Assembly: GCA_009840355.1 (NCBI GenBank)
Contig: VXNZ01000054.1
Span: 1 to 59,054, forward strand
DNA: 59,054 nucleotides
Reading direction: 5' to 3'
Source: Chloroflexota bacterium
GTDB lineage: Bacteria > Chloroflexota > Dehalococcoidia > Lucifugimonadales > JADFKI01
Below the pieces are notes generated by a model. The model was given only the letters and a program-made list of their open reading frames with translations, did not search any database and was not told where the DNA came from. Numbering within the stretch: the first letter of the stretch is position 1; each line of letters starts with the position of its first letter. This document shows positions 18,136-26,229 of the stretch, one piece after another. The position numbers and the translations under genes are program-made.

Positions 18136-18321
18136 CTGGTGAAACGACCGTCTGGTGAACCTAATGTCTTCCATTCATTAACCGCTATCATACGTTACAA
18201 AACCCACGCTGCGCGTATGCTACACGACAGCCTGACTCCCACAATTGATGCGTGCACTAGCTGCCTCTACTCGGCCGATCAGAGGCGGTTAACCGCTCAT
18301 TTGCTAATCCAAACCATCAAA

Positions 18322-21300
18322 TCACATCAAGGGATTAGGATACCTTGAGCTAGTCAAAGGGAAGTACTGATCTGCGGTCATCTCCTCGGGATCACGGCTT
18401 ACCTTTTGAGGTGTCTCTCGGGCAGGTCTCATCCGATCCACCACCTCCATCGTCCGCACGCTCACGGTGCAAACTCGCCGTAGCAAGTCAATCACATGCT
18501 CCTTGTAGTTCGCGAACCTGTAAGTGTTGAATTTCGCAGCGATAGTCGGATCCCGCGGCTTCTTCTCCTTATACTGGTCCAGCACCCACTCCAGCGCCGA
18601 CCGGTTCCCCAGCCTGTACTGCCACGCATCCGCCGGAACACCCCGCAGCACCGTCTCGCTGTCGATCTGAATCTCCCCCCGCTCCTTGTCCCGAGCATTT
18701 GCCCGCAGCATCACCTTCGGTGCAGAACCTGTGGAATCCCCTGCCTTATCCACCCTCTCTAGCGCATACGGCTCCACATCCTCAAACCCGATATGCAACT
18801 CCAGCAGCTCCCGCCCCATCTTCACCCACGCCGCCCAGTCGTGATACAGCGGCAGCCGCGGAAACTCCCGCAGCAGGTCAACCGCATACTCGTGCCGGTA
18901 CGCCGGATCGTGCAGCACCGCGTACGTGTACGCGAACACATCCTCCGCCGTGATACTCGGCCCTCCCGCGACCTCCTCGAAATGCTCTCCGAACTCCTTG
19001 CGGTAGTGCGCGTTGATCCGCCGCAGCCCCCACTCCGTGATGTTGCTCACCCGCTCCCCGTCCTCCGTGTAGCGGTAGAGCGGCAGGCACTGTGTGTTCC
19101 CGTTGTTCGTACCTGCAAATTTAAGCTCGGGGATTCTGTTAGCCGCTAGAACTGAAAAATGGTCGGAAGAAGGACCTTTGAAGCAAATAAGTTTGTTTTT
19201 ATGGTCCAGCTTCTGTCCAAACATCTCGTAATGGTTTCTCGTCAGCACATCGTTCATCGTGAAGTTTGCAAAATGATGCTTTATCGTGAACGGTCGATAC
19301 AGAGATTGGATGCGGTCCGCCTCACTGTACATTATCCGCCGTCCTCGGCGAAATTCATTCCGCAAATCACGACTCCACTTGATCGTTGATGGAAAGGAAA
19401 TGTCATTTCTGTCTAATAGATTATTGTAAGTATCGGCAAAGAAGAGCGCCTTATATCGAAGGCTGTGGATGTCGAAATCAAATACCCACTCGTCGCGGCT
19501 AGTCATAACACCATTGGAGAACAACTTGAAAATGGCACTTTCTTCATCGGCTGACTTAGTGAATTTCGTCTGTCTATCTGCGATAGGAATGAGCCTTTCA
19601 AATTCAGGATTGGACTGATTGAGCCAGTTATCAAGCTTGTCAGGGATTATCTCTTGGAATTCAATGTCAGCCAATTCTGCCTTGCTCAAGTAGGCTAGTT
19701 TGTCAAGTGCAATCTCAGCGTCCTCACGCCTGGCGTAGTGTATGCCGCACTCGCCTATATTTGCCTTTTCACGAACGAAGAAACCTATGGCGACGCCCGT
19801 CTGTATGCCGAACACATTATGCGTCGTCCCTGAAATCTTGGGATTGCGGCGCACATCCGAACCGAGGTCAAGAATGTAAATGTCACTGAACTCTTGCCCA
19901 GCTACCTTGCGGAAGCCGTCATCCTGCCGCGTGTCAAGATACGCTCGATTTGTGATGAACGTGATCATGCCATCGTTCGCAAGCCTGTCGCTTGCCCAGC
20001 GTATGAACCTCTTGTACATATCGTATTGATGGGTTCTCTGCGCCGTACTTTCGTTGATATATGTGTCCCTGATGCGACGGTCGATTTCTGGATACTTGCG
20101 GTTCGCGCCTCCGTCGCCCCAAAGCTCTGCGCGGTCGTTATACGGCGGATTCCCCAAAATCACGCTTATCGTCTTCTCGTTCTGCAAGTTCACGCGCATC
20201 CAGTTCTCGGTGGACATCCCGCCCAGCTCGAACGCGCCCTGCCGCTGCACCGCGCCGCCCGTCGCCCCCTGCCAGTCCATGTTGTCCAGCGTGTCCACGA
20301 ACACCAGGTTCGGGAATTCCAGGTAGCGCCCGGTCTTCTCACGGTAGGTGTATTCGATGTTCAGGTTGGCGATGTAGTACGGCAGTATTGCCACCTCGTT
20401 CGCGTGCATCTCGTTCAGGTACTTGCGCTCCAGCCTGTCGGCCGGCAGGTATTCGATGAGGTTCGTGATGAACGTGCCTGTTCCGGTGGCGGGATCGAGA
20501 ATCTGCACGTTCTCGTCGGCGAGGCTGCGCCCGAAGTGCTTACCCAGCAGGTAGTCGGCGCCCCGGATGATGAAGTCCACAACCTCGTTCGGCGTATAGA
20601 CGACGCCCAGCCTGTCGGCGGCGGCGGGATTGTACGCCTTGTAGAAGTCCTCGTATATCGCTTTGAGGAAGCTCTGCTTTTCGGCGTAGTCGGCGATCTG
20701 TAGCGCCGCGACGCTTATAGCGTTGTAGTATCGAAGAAGCCTGTCCATCGCCTCCTTCTTGACACCACCGATAAAGAAAGTCTGCTCCAAATTATCGAGT
20801 TGTCGTGCGATATTGTTTTCACTATGAAACTGCGTCTCACGGAAGATATTCAGGAAAATATCCTTAGTCAGAATGTGCTGCAACAGCATCTCCCGCACAT
20901 CCAGTTCCGACACATCCGGCCCGATGCTCTGGTGGCAAAGGTCGAGGAACTCCGCCGCCGCCCTCCGGTACTCCGCGTTGTGCCGCTCCGCCTCCTCGAT
21001 AGTCGCCCGCAGGCGGTCCAGTACGCTCGGCAGGTCGTCCTTGAACTGTGATTGTGCCCTTCGAAAGTCCTCGATTTCCGGCAGCTCATAGTCCAGGAAC
21101 CGCTGTATCAGCCGGTGCAGCTCCCCCGTGCGCGTCATATCCACGCGCATCGCGGTTTCGCCGTTCTGCACCAGCACCGCCGTTTCCGAGTCCTCGAAGA
21201 TGATGTTGTCGGTCGGATACCCCCGGTTGAACTTCGCCTGAATCTCGGCATCAAGGTCGTCGTGCGTATCCTTCGCCTCCCAGTACCCCCGCGCCATTAG

Positions 21301-21510
21301 CAGAACGTCTCGTACTGTTCCGTCTGGTATCACGCCTCTGACTGTCGGGCGCTCCGCAACCAGCTCGAAATCCTCCCTATGTTCGCGACAGTATGAATTT
21401 AGGCAGTTTTCGAACGCACGGCGAACGCTGAGCTCGTTCCTTGAGCCACCAAAGCGGATCAGTCGTTCTAGGTCCTGCCTGTACCGCTCAATATGTGGAT
21501 AAGTAGGCAT
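18322..21510 (-). CDS. single-chain type ISP-like restriction-modification enzyme (nuclease-adenine methyltransferase)
   Basis: This 1062-residue protein fuses nuclease, methyltransferase and target recognition. The N-terminal Mrr-like nuclease has D63 and E78-A-K80 in VIPDGTV and YWEAKD. A long helical linker leads to an N6-adenine methyltransferase with SAM motif DPATGTGTF (about 338-346) and catalytic NPPYND (about 453). The C-terminal part (about 850-950) with EDVFAYTYAVLHDPAYR and LPLYHDWAAW matches the specificity domain of type ISP enzymes. Classical type ISP enzymes also carry a helicase between nuclease and methyltransferase, which is missing here, so it may act like a type IIG enzyme. 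It should methylate its site and cut unmodified DNA. No separate specificity subunit was seen. Confidence 0.85.
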   Translation of the reverse strand: MPTYPHIERYRQDLERLIRFGGSRNELSVRRAFENCLNSYCREHREDFELVAERPTVRGVIPDGTVRDVLLMARGYWEAKDTHDDLDAEIQAKFNRGYPTDNIIFEDSETAVLVQNGETAMRVDMTRTGELHRLIQRFLDYELPEIEDFRRAQSQFKDDLPSVLDRLRATIEEAERHNAEYRRAAAEFLDLCHQSIGPDVSELDVREMLLQHILTKDIFLNIFRETQFHSENNIARQLDNLEQTFFIGGVKKEAMDRLLRYYNAISVAALQIADYAEKQSFLKAIYEDFYKAYNPAAADRLGVVYTPNEVVDFIIRGADYLLGKHFGRSLADENVQILDPATGTGTFITNLIEYLPADRLERKYLNEMHANEVAILPYYIANLNIEYTYREKTGRYLEFPNLVFVDTLDNMDWQGATGGAVQRQGAFELGGMSTENWMRVNLQNEKTISVILGNPPYNDRAELWGDGGANRKYPEIDRRIRDTYINESTAQRTHQYDMYKRFIRWASDRLANDGMITFITNRAYLDTRQDDGFRKVAGQEFSDIYILDLGSDVRRNPKISGTTHNVFGIQTGVAIGFFVREKANIGECGIHYARREDAEIALDKLAYLSKAELADIEFQEIIPDKLDNWLNQSNPEFERLIPIADRQTKFTKSADEESAIFKLFSNGVMTSRDEWVFDFDIHSLRYKALFFADTYNNLLDRNDISFPSTIKWSRDLRNEFRRGRRIMYSEADRIQSLYRPFTIKHHFANFTMNDVLTRNHYEMFGQKLDHKNKLICFKGPSSDHFSVLAANRIPELKFAGTNNGNTQCLPLYRYTEDGERVSNITEWGLRRINAHYRKEFGEHFEEVAGGPSITAEDVFAYTYAVLHDPAYRHEYAVDLLREFPRLPLYHDWAAWVKMGRELLELHIGFEDVEPYALERVDKAGDSTGSAPKVMLRANARDKERGEIQIDSETVLRGVPADAWQYRLGNRSALEWVLDQYKEKKPRDPTIAAKFNTYRFANYKEHVIDLLRRVCTVSVRTMEVVDRMRPARETPQKVSRDPEEMTADQYFPLTSSRYPNPLM

Positions 21511-21666
21511 TCAAGATCCTCGTTAATTTCCTCGATAAGTTGTGTGAAATGCAGGAAATGCTAATCACTGAGTCCTTCCTCGTCAAGTGCGCCGCGAAAC
21601 ACGCTTGTAGTAGTCAGTCCCCTCCAACTTGACAGTGCCTCCTACCCAACGTTATCGTTGTGTTAT
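21511..21666. other. intergenic region between divergent genes
   Basis: The methylase gene and the nucleotidyltransferase relic are transcribed away from this 156-bp gap. Promoters for both probably lie here, but no consensus hexamers were picked out. Confidence 0.35.
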
Positions 21667-22103
21667 GCTTCCTGATTTCAACCAGGCCAGTCTACTGCCC
21701 CCGGGCATTCATCGGGCCAACTGGGATGAATTTGCCCAAAGATACGGGCGAAATCCTTGGTGAAGAAGTCTTCTGGCCGGACTCAGAATGGCTCTTGAGA
21801 ACTTGAGAGACGCCGGCTGCCAGACAGCTTACATAGACGGGAGTTTCGGCACAGACAAGGAGCACCCGAACGACTACGACGCATGTTGGGAAGAGGCCGG
21901 AGTCGATCCCTATCTGCTGGACCCGGTTCTGCTAACCTTCGACCTGGGAAGGGCGACACAGAAAGCGAAGTATCTGGGGGGCTGTTCCTCGCCTCCGTTG
22001 TTGCAAACGCAGAAGGTCTGTCTTTTCTGGAATTCTTCCAGACGGACGGGGATACCGGAGAACCGAGGGAATTGTCGTCATCGATCTGGAGGAACTGACA
22101 TGA
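21667..22103 (+). pseudogene. DUF6932-type nucleotidyltransferase-like gene, broken
   Basis: Joined across frames, this encodes a family seen in toxin-antitoxin-like pairs: MLPDFNQASLLPPGIHRANW at the start, then AYIDGSFGTDKEHPNDYDAC, a minimal-nucleotidyltransferase GS...D-x-D motif, and FLEFFQTDGDTGEPRG near the end. An in-frame TGA interrupts it after NPW (about 21766-21768). Two compensating frameshifts are needed near 21978 and 22068. Intact relatives are putative nucleotidyltransferase toxins paired with a helix-turn-helix protein, and such a partner follows here with an overlapping stop/start. Confidence 0.65.
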
Positions 22104-22522
22104 TCAAGAACGAGAGACAATACCGTATCACCAGGGTCCAGGTGAGACGCTTCGAGCGATCGCTGGAAGTGCTTCTGCAGAGCAACGAAGAGGAAGAGGA
22201 TATACATCCACTAATCGCCAAGGCGCGTGAGGACGCAATACGCAGCCAGCTTTCAGATCTCAGGTCTGAGCTTCGGGAGTATGAGGCCCTGAAGGCTGGT
22301 GATTTCGAGTTGGACCAGCTTGGAGTCGTGTCCGGCCTGCCGGCGATGCTCATCAAGGCTCGGATCGCGCGGGGAATGAGTCAGAGGGACCTGGCTGAGC
22401 GGATCGGGCTGAAGGAGCAGCAGATACAGCGCTATGAGGCCACCGACTATGCTTCGGTCAGCCTCTCCCGGATTAAGGATATTGTTGGTGAGTTGAGTGA
22501 AGAGAATTCCCTACATGGCTAA
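22100..22522 (+). CDS. XRE-family helix-turn-helix protein
   Basis: This 140-residue protein has a charged coiled-coil-like N-terminal half (FERSLEVLLQSNEEEEDIHP, ISQ/ELREYEAL region) and a C-terminal XRE helix-turn-helix at about 88-135 (ARIARGMSQRDLAERIGLKE, QIQRYEATDYASVSLSRI). It starts at an ATG overlapping the stop of the broken nucleotidyltransferase gene (ATGA), so the two were once translationally coupled. It is a plausible antitoxin or repressor that has outlived its partner. The TIR-like gene begins 32 bp downstream on the same strand. Confidence 0.8.
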   Translation: MIKNERQYRITRVQVRRFERSLEVLLQSNEEEEDIHPLIAKAREDAIRSQLSDLRSELREYEALKAGDFELDQLGVVSGLPAMLIKARIARGMSQRDLAERIGLKEQQIQRYEATDYASVSLSRIKDIVGELSEENSLHG

Positions 22523-22554
22523 GACTGAACGGTAACTGTGGGTGAGGAAGTGAA

Positions 22555-23490
22555 ATGGCTAATAGACGGACTATCAGTCGAGACGATTCTAACCTTCCAA
22601 GCCTGCTTGTATCGAGAGAGGAGGCAAAGCAACGGCTGGGCGACCAAATTACAAGAGGGAGAGCTCTCCTGAAGCGCTTGGATGAAGGTGTGGAAGCTTT
22701 GAAAACTTTGCCACCTGAAAAGGGCTTCATCAGATCGATTACGGAAGGTCATCCTAAACACGACTTAGGGATGTCAATTCGCGAAGAGCACGAAATATGG
22801 ATGAAGTATATTCAGACCTTATTCGCTGCAACCTTCGATGAGGGCCAGTATTACAGCGAATTCCTACATGAACGTGCTAAGCCACACATAGGTTCAGTAA
22901 CAGATTACTATGGCGGGTTTTTTCGACGCTTTTTACGTAGGCAAGTTGCTACTCTTGTTTCTATTAAAGAGCGTGTAAGTCTATTAGATGAGCCGGCTGC
23001 GATTGTTTCAGACAATAATGCCGCTCCAACCTCTGTTGTGTCTGCGAGAAATGTTTTTATTGTTCATGGTAGAGATAGAGGTGTTCGAGAAACGGTTGCT
23101 AGATTTGTGGAACATCTAGGTCTTCACGCAGTTATTCTGGATGAAATACCCAACCTGGGACGTACCGTTGTGGAGAAGTTTGAACAAGCTGCAGCTGAAC
23201 ACAATGTACGCTATGCGATTGTTCTGATGACACCAGATGATGTAGGAGCATTAGCTATTGAAGTGGACGAATCATCACCCCGCGCTCGCCAGAATGTCAT
23301 ATTTGAGCTCGGTTACTTCATCGGTAAGCTAGGTAGGGGAAATGTCTGCCCGCTTGTCAAAGGGGATGTCGAAATTCCTTCGGATTTTTACGGGGTTGTG
23401 TACGTACCATTAGATGATTTCGATGGTTGGAAGAGTAAGTTGAAGAGTGAAATGGAAGCCGTAGGACTTCCCATTCACGAGGCGAGTTGA
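22555..23490 (+). CDS. TIR-like nucleotide-binding effector (PF10137 type)
   Basis: This 311-residue protein has a helical N-terminal domain (about 1-150) and a C-terminal TIR-like domain (about 167-300) of the predicted nucleotide-binding type. Visible landmarks are [42 protein letters not shown] and [16 protein letters not shown], with E251 the probable catalytic acid. Related domains cleave NAD or act as abortive-infection effectors. It shows no sensor or cyclase partner nearby, so it may work alone or with the XRE gene just upstream. AT-rich codon use in the middle contrasts with the neighbours and suggests separate acquisition. Confidence 0.82.
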   Translation: MANRRTISRDDSNLPSLLVSREEAKQRLGDQITRGRALLKRLDEGVEALKTLPPEKGFIRSITEGHPKHDLGMSIREEHEIWMKYIQTLFAATFDEGQYYSEFLHERAKPHIGSVTDYYGGFFRRFLRRQVATLVSIKERVSLLDEPAAIVSDNNAAPTSVVSARNVFIVHGRDRGVRETVARFVEHLGLHAVILDEIPNLGRTVVEKFEQAAAEHNVRYAIVLMTPDDVGALAIEVDESSPRARQNVIFELGYFIGKLGRGNVCPLVKGDVEIPSDFYGVVYVPLDDFDGWKSKLKSEMEAVGLPIHEAS

Positions 23491-23514
23491 CCCGCCAATC
23501 CAGTCTTCACCAAT

Positions 23515-23960
23515 TCACGGCACCATCGCCAGGCTCCCCGTCGGATCCGGCACAAGCTCTAGGTAGATCAGTGTCGTCTGTATCGATGAGTGCCCCAGCC
23601 AGCGCGACAGGTAGTTGATGGGGATGCCGTTCATCAGAAGATGCCGTGCGTAGCTGTGTCGCAGCGTATGGTTTCCGAGATGGCGGCCCGGTGGAACCGC
23701 CCCGAGCTGCTCGGCTCTCGCGTGCGCCCGCTGCACCCAGCGCCAGGCCGTGCTCCGGTGAACGTCAATGAGGCGACCCTCGGAGACATTGCCGTAGGAC
23801 AGCGCGACGGAGAATGCAGCACCAAGCTCCGGATGCACAGGCACAATCCTTGATTTCCTGCCCTTGCCCTGTCTTACACGAATCGTCGGCAGTTCGGCAT
23901 CGAGCGACAGGTCCGCGATCTCAAGCGCCAGTGCCTCCGATACGCGCAGGCCGGCTCTCG
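23515..23960 (-). pseudogene. XerC/D-like integrase, N-terminally truncated
   Basis: About 149 residues are nearly identical to the C-terminal catalytic part of the integrase at 57983-58633, including AGLRVSEALALE (Arg), RQGKGRKSRIVPVHPEL (Lys), HTLRHSYARHLL (His-x-x-Arg), WLGHSSIQTT and the Tyr in LIYLEL. Homology starts abruptly at the ARAGLRV segment, so the N-terminal 70 residues present in the other copy are missing and replaced by unrelated sequence. It converges on the TIR-like gene with a 24-bp gap and is oriented opposite to the second copy. It is probably inactive, although the adjacent recombination-like sites remain. Confidence 0.82.
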
Positions 23961-24058
23961 CATTTCTTACAGAAAGGTGGTTTTGTGGCTGGTCTGGAAC
24001 AGGAATAGCAAGTCTGTGCTGTTGGACCAAGAGATACTCCGCAATGCCAGCAAGTCAT
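23921..24058 (-). other. short CxxC-rich frame at the integrase breakpoint
   Basis: A 45-codon frame starting at an ATG at 24058 reads CWHCG, then CYSC, then CKKC, the spacing of a small double zinc ribbon, before running into the integrase sequence out of frame. It could be the 5-prime remnant of a zinc-ribbon gene fused to the truncated integrase, or chance. No ribosome site was recognised. Confidence 0.3.
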
Positions 24059-24091
24059 TAAGTTAATGCCTTCGCTTTAGGTCTCGACGCC

Positions 24092-24207
24092 GTGCAACAC
24101 CGTCTCCGAGTCATTGTTGCATATCCGGAGGAAGTTGTCAGGTTTAAGGAGAGCGCTCAGGTAGGGAAAGGTTGGTCGAATGCAACAAAAGTGGATAAAT
24201 TGTTGCA
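24092..24207 (+). repeat. 116-bp integrase-associated repeat, copy 1
   Basis: This segment matches the reverse complement of 56985-57100 over 116 bp with about 17 mismatches (roughly 85 percent). It lies just upstream of the truncated integrase and ends in the core site at 24181-24207. It also contains TGCAACA (24093-24099) and TGTTGCA (24115-24121), a second, wider inverted pair of the same core motif. Its association with both integrase copies suggests an attachment region comparable in position to an integron attI. Confidence 0.8.
24181..24207 (+). repeat. recombination-core-like site 1
   Basis: TGCAACAAAA, a 7-bp centre GTGGATA and AATTGTTGCA form an inverted repeat with 8 of 10 arm positions paired. 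The counterpart at 56985-57011 has perfect 10-bp arms around a 7-bp centre. The half GTGGATAAATTGTTGCAGCC recurs at 25242 with one change in 20 bases, across the toxin-antitoxin pair. This is the geometry of a tyrosine-recombinase core site. Confidence 0.7.
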
Positions 24208-24305
24208 GCCTGTCATCCCTGTGCGTTGGTCGGTGACGACCCCTCCGGTGCAATCAAGGCCGCGCAGACCAGCAGCCTTTCCGACCCCATCCGTCATGTC
24301 GGTCG

Positions 24306-24731
24306 TTATCGGACTTCCATTTCCTCTCGGAATGGATTTATCACCTGCAGGCCATCGTAGTCTTGCTGCGCGCTCAGGTCTTCGGAATAGACCGCATCGC
24401 ACCCCAGGGCACGAGCTGCCGCAAGAATCGCGCTGTCCCAATAGGACAGCTGATAGCGCCTACTGATTGCAACGGCGTCACGGAACACATCAAGTGTGAC
24501 ATCTTGGACAGGGAATTTCAGGAGAGTTCCCAGAAAAGCCAACGCATCATCGTGGGTCAAACGGCCCAAGCGTGTGCGGCGTGTTGCCTGGTAGTAGAAC
24601 TCCTGAAATACTTGCACTGAGACCGCTAAATCAGATCGTTTCAACAGATCGCGGGCGCGCCGGCGTTTGTGGGCCTCTTCCGGCAATGGGCTGACGGCGT
24701 AGAGCAGCACGTTGGTGTCAGTGAGTCGCAT
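24306..24731 (-). CDS. vapC: PIN-domain toxin (VapC-like)
   Basis: This 141-residue protein has the PIN nuclease fold. Acidic active-site residues are visible: D5 in LTDTNVLLYA, E44 in VFQEFYY, and the aspartates in LSYWDSAILAAARALGCD and VYSEDL. PIN toxins cleave RNA, often tRNA or rRNA, and are held inactive by their cognate antitoxin. The start overlaps the end of the upstream antitoxin by 14 bp, as expected for coupled translation. The 3-prime end faces the core site at 24181-24207. Confidence 0.87.
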   Translation of the reverse strand: MRLTDTNVLLYAVSPLPEEAHKRRRARDLLKRSDLAVSVQVFQEFYYQATRRTRLGRLTHDDALAFLGTLLKFPVQDVTLDVFRDAVAISRRYQLSYWDSAILAAARALGCDAVYSEDLSAQQDYDGLQVINPFREEMEVR

Positions 24732-25020
24732 TGGTCCTCTCGATCACTTCGGCGTACAGCTCATCGCGAGTCAACCTTTCCGACACTCCCACACCGCGGG
24801 CATCGAAGTCTGCAAGCACTTCGTCCAAGTCGCGCGGACGAAGCACGATGGGTATTTGTTCTTGATTCGGAACGGTGGAAATGCTGACGACAGGCCTGTT
24901 TCTTGCGAGGCTCCGCAGGAACTCCCTTACCAACGCCGAAACCGACGTGTCCAACTCCGCCGCACGGATGCGCGCCATCCGATGGGTCTCCTCGTCAACG
25001 GACACTGTGATGTTCTTCAT
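24718..25020 (-). CDS. vapB: ribbon-helix-helix antitoxin (VapB-like)
   Basis: This 100-residue protein has an N-terminal ribbon-helix-helix (MKNITVSVDEETHRMARIRA and SVSALVREFLRSL) followed by a flexible acidic tail with LDEVLADFDARGVG that should wrap the toxin. I chose the ATG at 25020 because GAGGG lies nine bases upstream and the longer frame to 25314 crosses the cassette-end repeat. It is expected to bind the palindrome at 25039-25053 and repress its own operon together with VapC. Confidence 0.82.
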   Translation of the reverse strand: MKNITVSVDEETHRMARIRAAELDTSVSALVREFLRSLARNRPVVSISTVPNQEQIPIVLRPRDLDEVLADFDARGVGVSERLTRDELYAEVIERTNATH

Positions 25021-25038
25021 TGCGTTACCCTCACAGAA

Positions 25039-25053
25039 ACTGTGATTCACAGT
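25039..25053 (-). promoter_or_regulatory. toxin-antitoxin operator overlapping a -10 box
   Basis: ACTGTGATTCACAGT is a palindrome with 7-bp arms around one central base. On the minus strand TATACT overlaps its edge and would act as the -10 element for the antitoxin gene starting 18 bp downstream. This is the expected layout for autoregulation by a ribbon-helix-helix antitoxin. Confidence 0.65.
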
Positions 25054-25222
25054 ATAGAGGAACTGGGTTCTCCCTTCAAGAGTATCCGGTTTCAACTCCA
25101 AGGCCTCAACCTGTACGTGAAGGTTGCCCGCCACTACGTCGGTGGTCAGCCATGTGCGGCATTTACTCGGTTGTTCGATCCAGTGGCAGGCAATGGTAAT
25201 GGCCGAGTAGATGCCGACATGA

Positions 25223-25263
25223 AAGTCACGCCGCAAGGGTTGTGGGTAAATTGTTGCAGCCAG
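25223..25263 (+). repeat. cassette-end-like repeat 2
   Basis: AAGTCACGCCGCAA (25223-25236) is followed by GTGGGTAAATTGTTGCAGCC (25242-25261). The second part repeats the half-site at 24191, and the first part is identical to 26171-26184. The repeat lies between the toxin-antitoxin operon and the EEP gene, so it marks the boundary of two one-operon units. Confidence 0.65.
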
Positions 25264-25332
25264 TTCTCCTAGGCCCTGAGCCGGCGAGTGTCGTTGCTTA
25301 GCGGTTCTATCCATCCTAATTGCTCAGAGATT

Positions 25333-26055
25333 CTAGCTCTGGACAGATATGACGGCAGCAACGCCGCAATGGTCCGACAGCTTGCTACTGCCAGCTATGT
25401 TGCTGATAACGCTTAGGGATTCGGCTGCGAACTCGTCGCTCAATGCCATGTGATCGATACAGCGGCGACCCCTGTGCCCAAGCACGGAGGTGGCAATGGT
25501 CAAGTGCTTGGGCATTGCTCCTTTCAATGCTGTTCGCAGTTGGTGCGGCACAGATCTCCCTTGGCCTATCCTCTGGTTGAAGTCACCCGTTACGATCAAT
25601 GGTCGATCTTGCACGCCTTCTAGCAGATTGGTAAGCCCTTTTAGATAACGTGCGTGATCCTCCCAACGCTTCTTCCGTTCTGACTTTCGGTAATCCTCGG
25701 TTCTGGACCCGCTCCAGGGAATGCAGGTTCCGATCACTGTCACCTCGCCAACCGGAGTCCGCGTTACTCCGGACACGTAGCGGCCAGGAGGCATGTCCCC
25801 GTCCCCCAGATCATCAACGTGCTCCCAGGGATACCGGGACCAGAGTATGACCTTTCGCCTGTTCTTCGTGAGTGGGTATCCATAATCGGGCTGCGAGGAG
25901 ATTACATGCCCGTCTGGTGCCAGCAGATCCTCGGAGGTCTCAGTCAAACAGATAACGTCAGGGCTATGGAGGTCGATCTGTTTGCGGATTTCAGGGGTTC
26001 GTCGTGATCTGGGAGTTGCCCACTGCACGTTCCAGTTGACCAGGCTCATTGTCAT
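25333..26055 (-). CDS. endonuclease/exonuclease/phosphatase (EEP) superfamily protein
   Basis: This 240-residue protein carries the EEP (DNase I-like) fold. The motifs, in order, are LVNWNVQW, ICLTETSED (metal-binding Glu), VIGTCIPWSG, VTGDFNQRIG (Asp and Asn), RCIDHMALS and LSDHCGVAAV (catalytic His). Relatives hydrolyse DNA, RNA or phosphoester-containing small molecules. The exact substrate is not predictable. I chose the ATG at 26055 (MTMSLVNW) because AAGGAG precedes it by about nine bases. It has no signal peptide and sits alone between two copies of the cassette-end repeat. Confidence 0.83.
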   Translation of the reverse strand: MTMSLVNWNVQWATPRSRRTPEIRKQIDLHSPDVICLTETSEDLLAPDGHVISSQPDYGYPLTKNRRKVILWSRYPWEHVDDLGDGDMPPGRYVSGVTRTPVGEVTVIGTCIPWSGSRTEDYRKSERKKRWEDHARYLKGLTNLLEGVQDRPLIVTGDFNQRIGQGRSVPHQLRTALKGAMPKHLTIATSVLGHRGRRCIDHMALSDEFAAESLSVISNIAGSSKLSDHCGVAAVISVQS

Positions 26056-26170
26056 AGCTTTGTCTCCTTGAATCATCGTCCAGCAGTCCGCGATTCAATC
26101 ACGTGTGGTATTTCTGATTGCGCCTGTCGCCATCTGAGGTCTCTCGACTCGGTAGCAAAGGCTGACTTGC

Positions 26171-26206
26171 AAGTCACGCCGCAATAGATGAGAGTAAAAT
26201 CTTGCA
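26171..26206 (+). repeat. cassette-end-like repeat 3
   Basis: AAGTCACGCCGCAA at 26171-26184 is identical to the copy at 25223. It is followed by GAGAGTAAAATCTTGCA, a divergent version of GTGGGTAAATTGTTGCA. The stop codon of the next gene (26230) is 24 bp away. TGCAAG and CTTGCA at the two edges can pair. Confidence 0.55.
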
Positions 26207-26229
26207 TGTGTCCCAAGTCCGTCATCCAT

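Noticed and set aside
19894-20703. 269-codon plus-strand frame
   Set aside because: Antisense to the methyltransferase domain, whose catalytic motifs are clear on the minus strand.
24181-26206. Classical integron attC sites
   Set aside because: The repeats lack the GTTRRRY / RYYYAAC core pair of attC, the integrase lacks evident IntI features, and the genes face the integrase.
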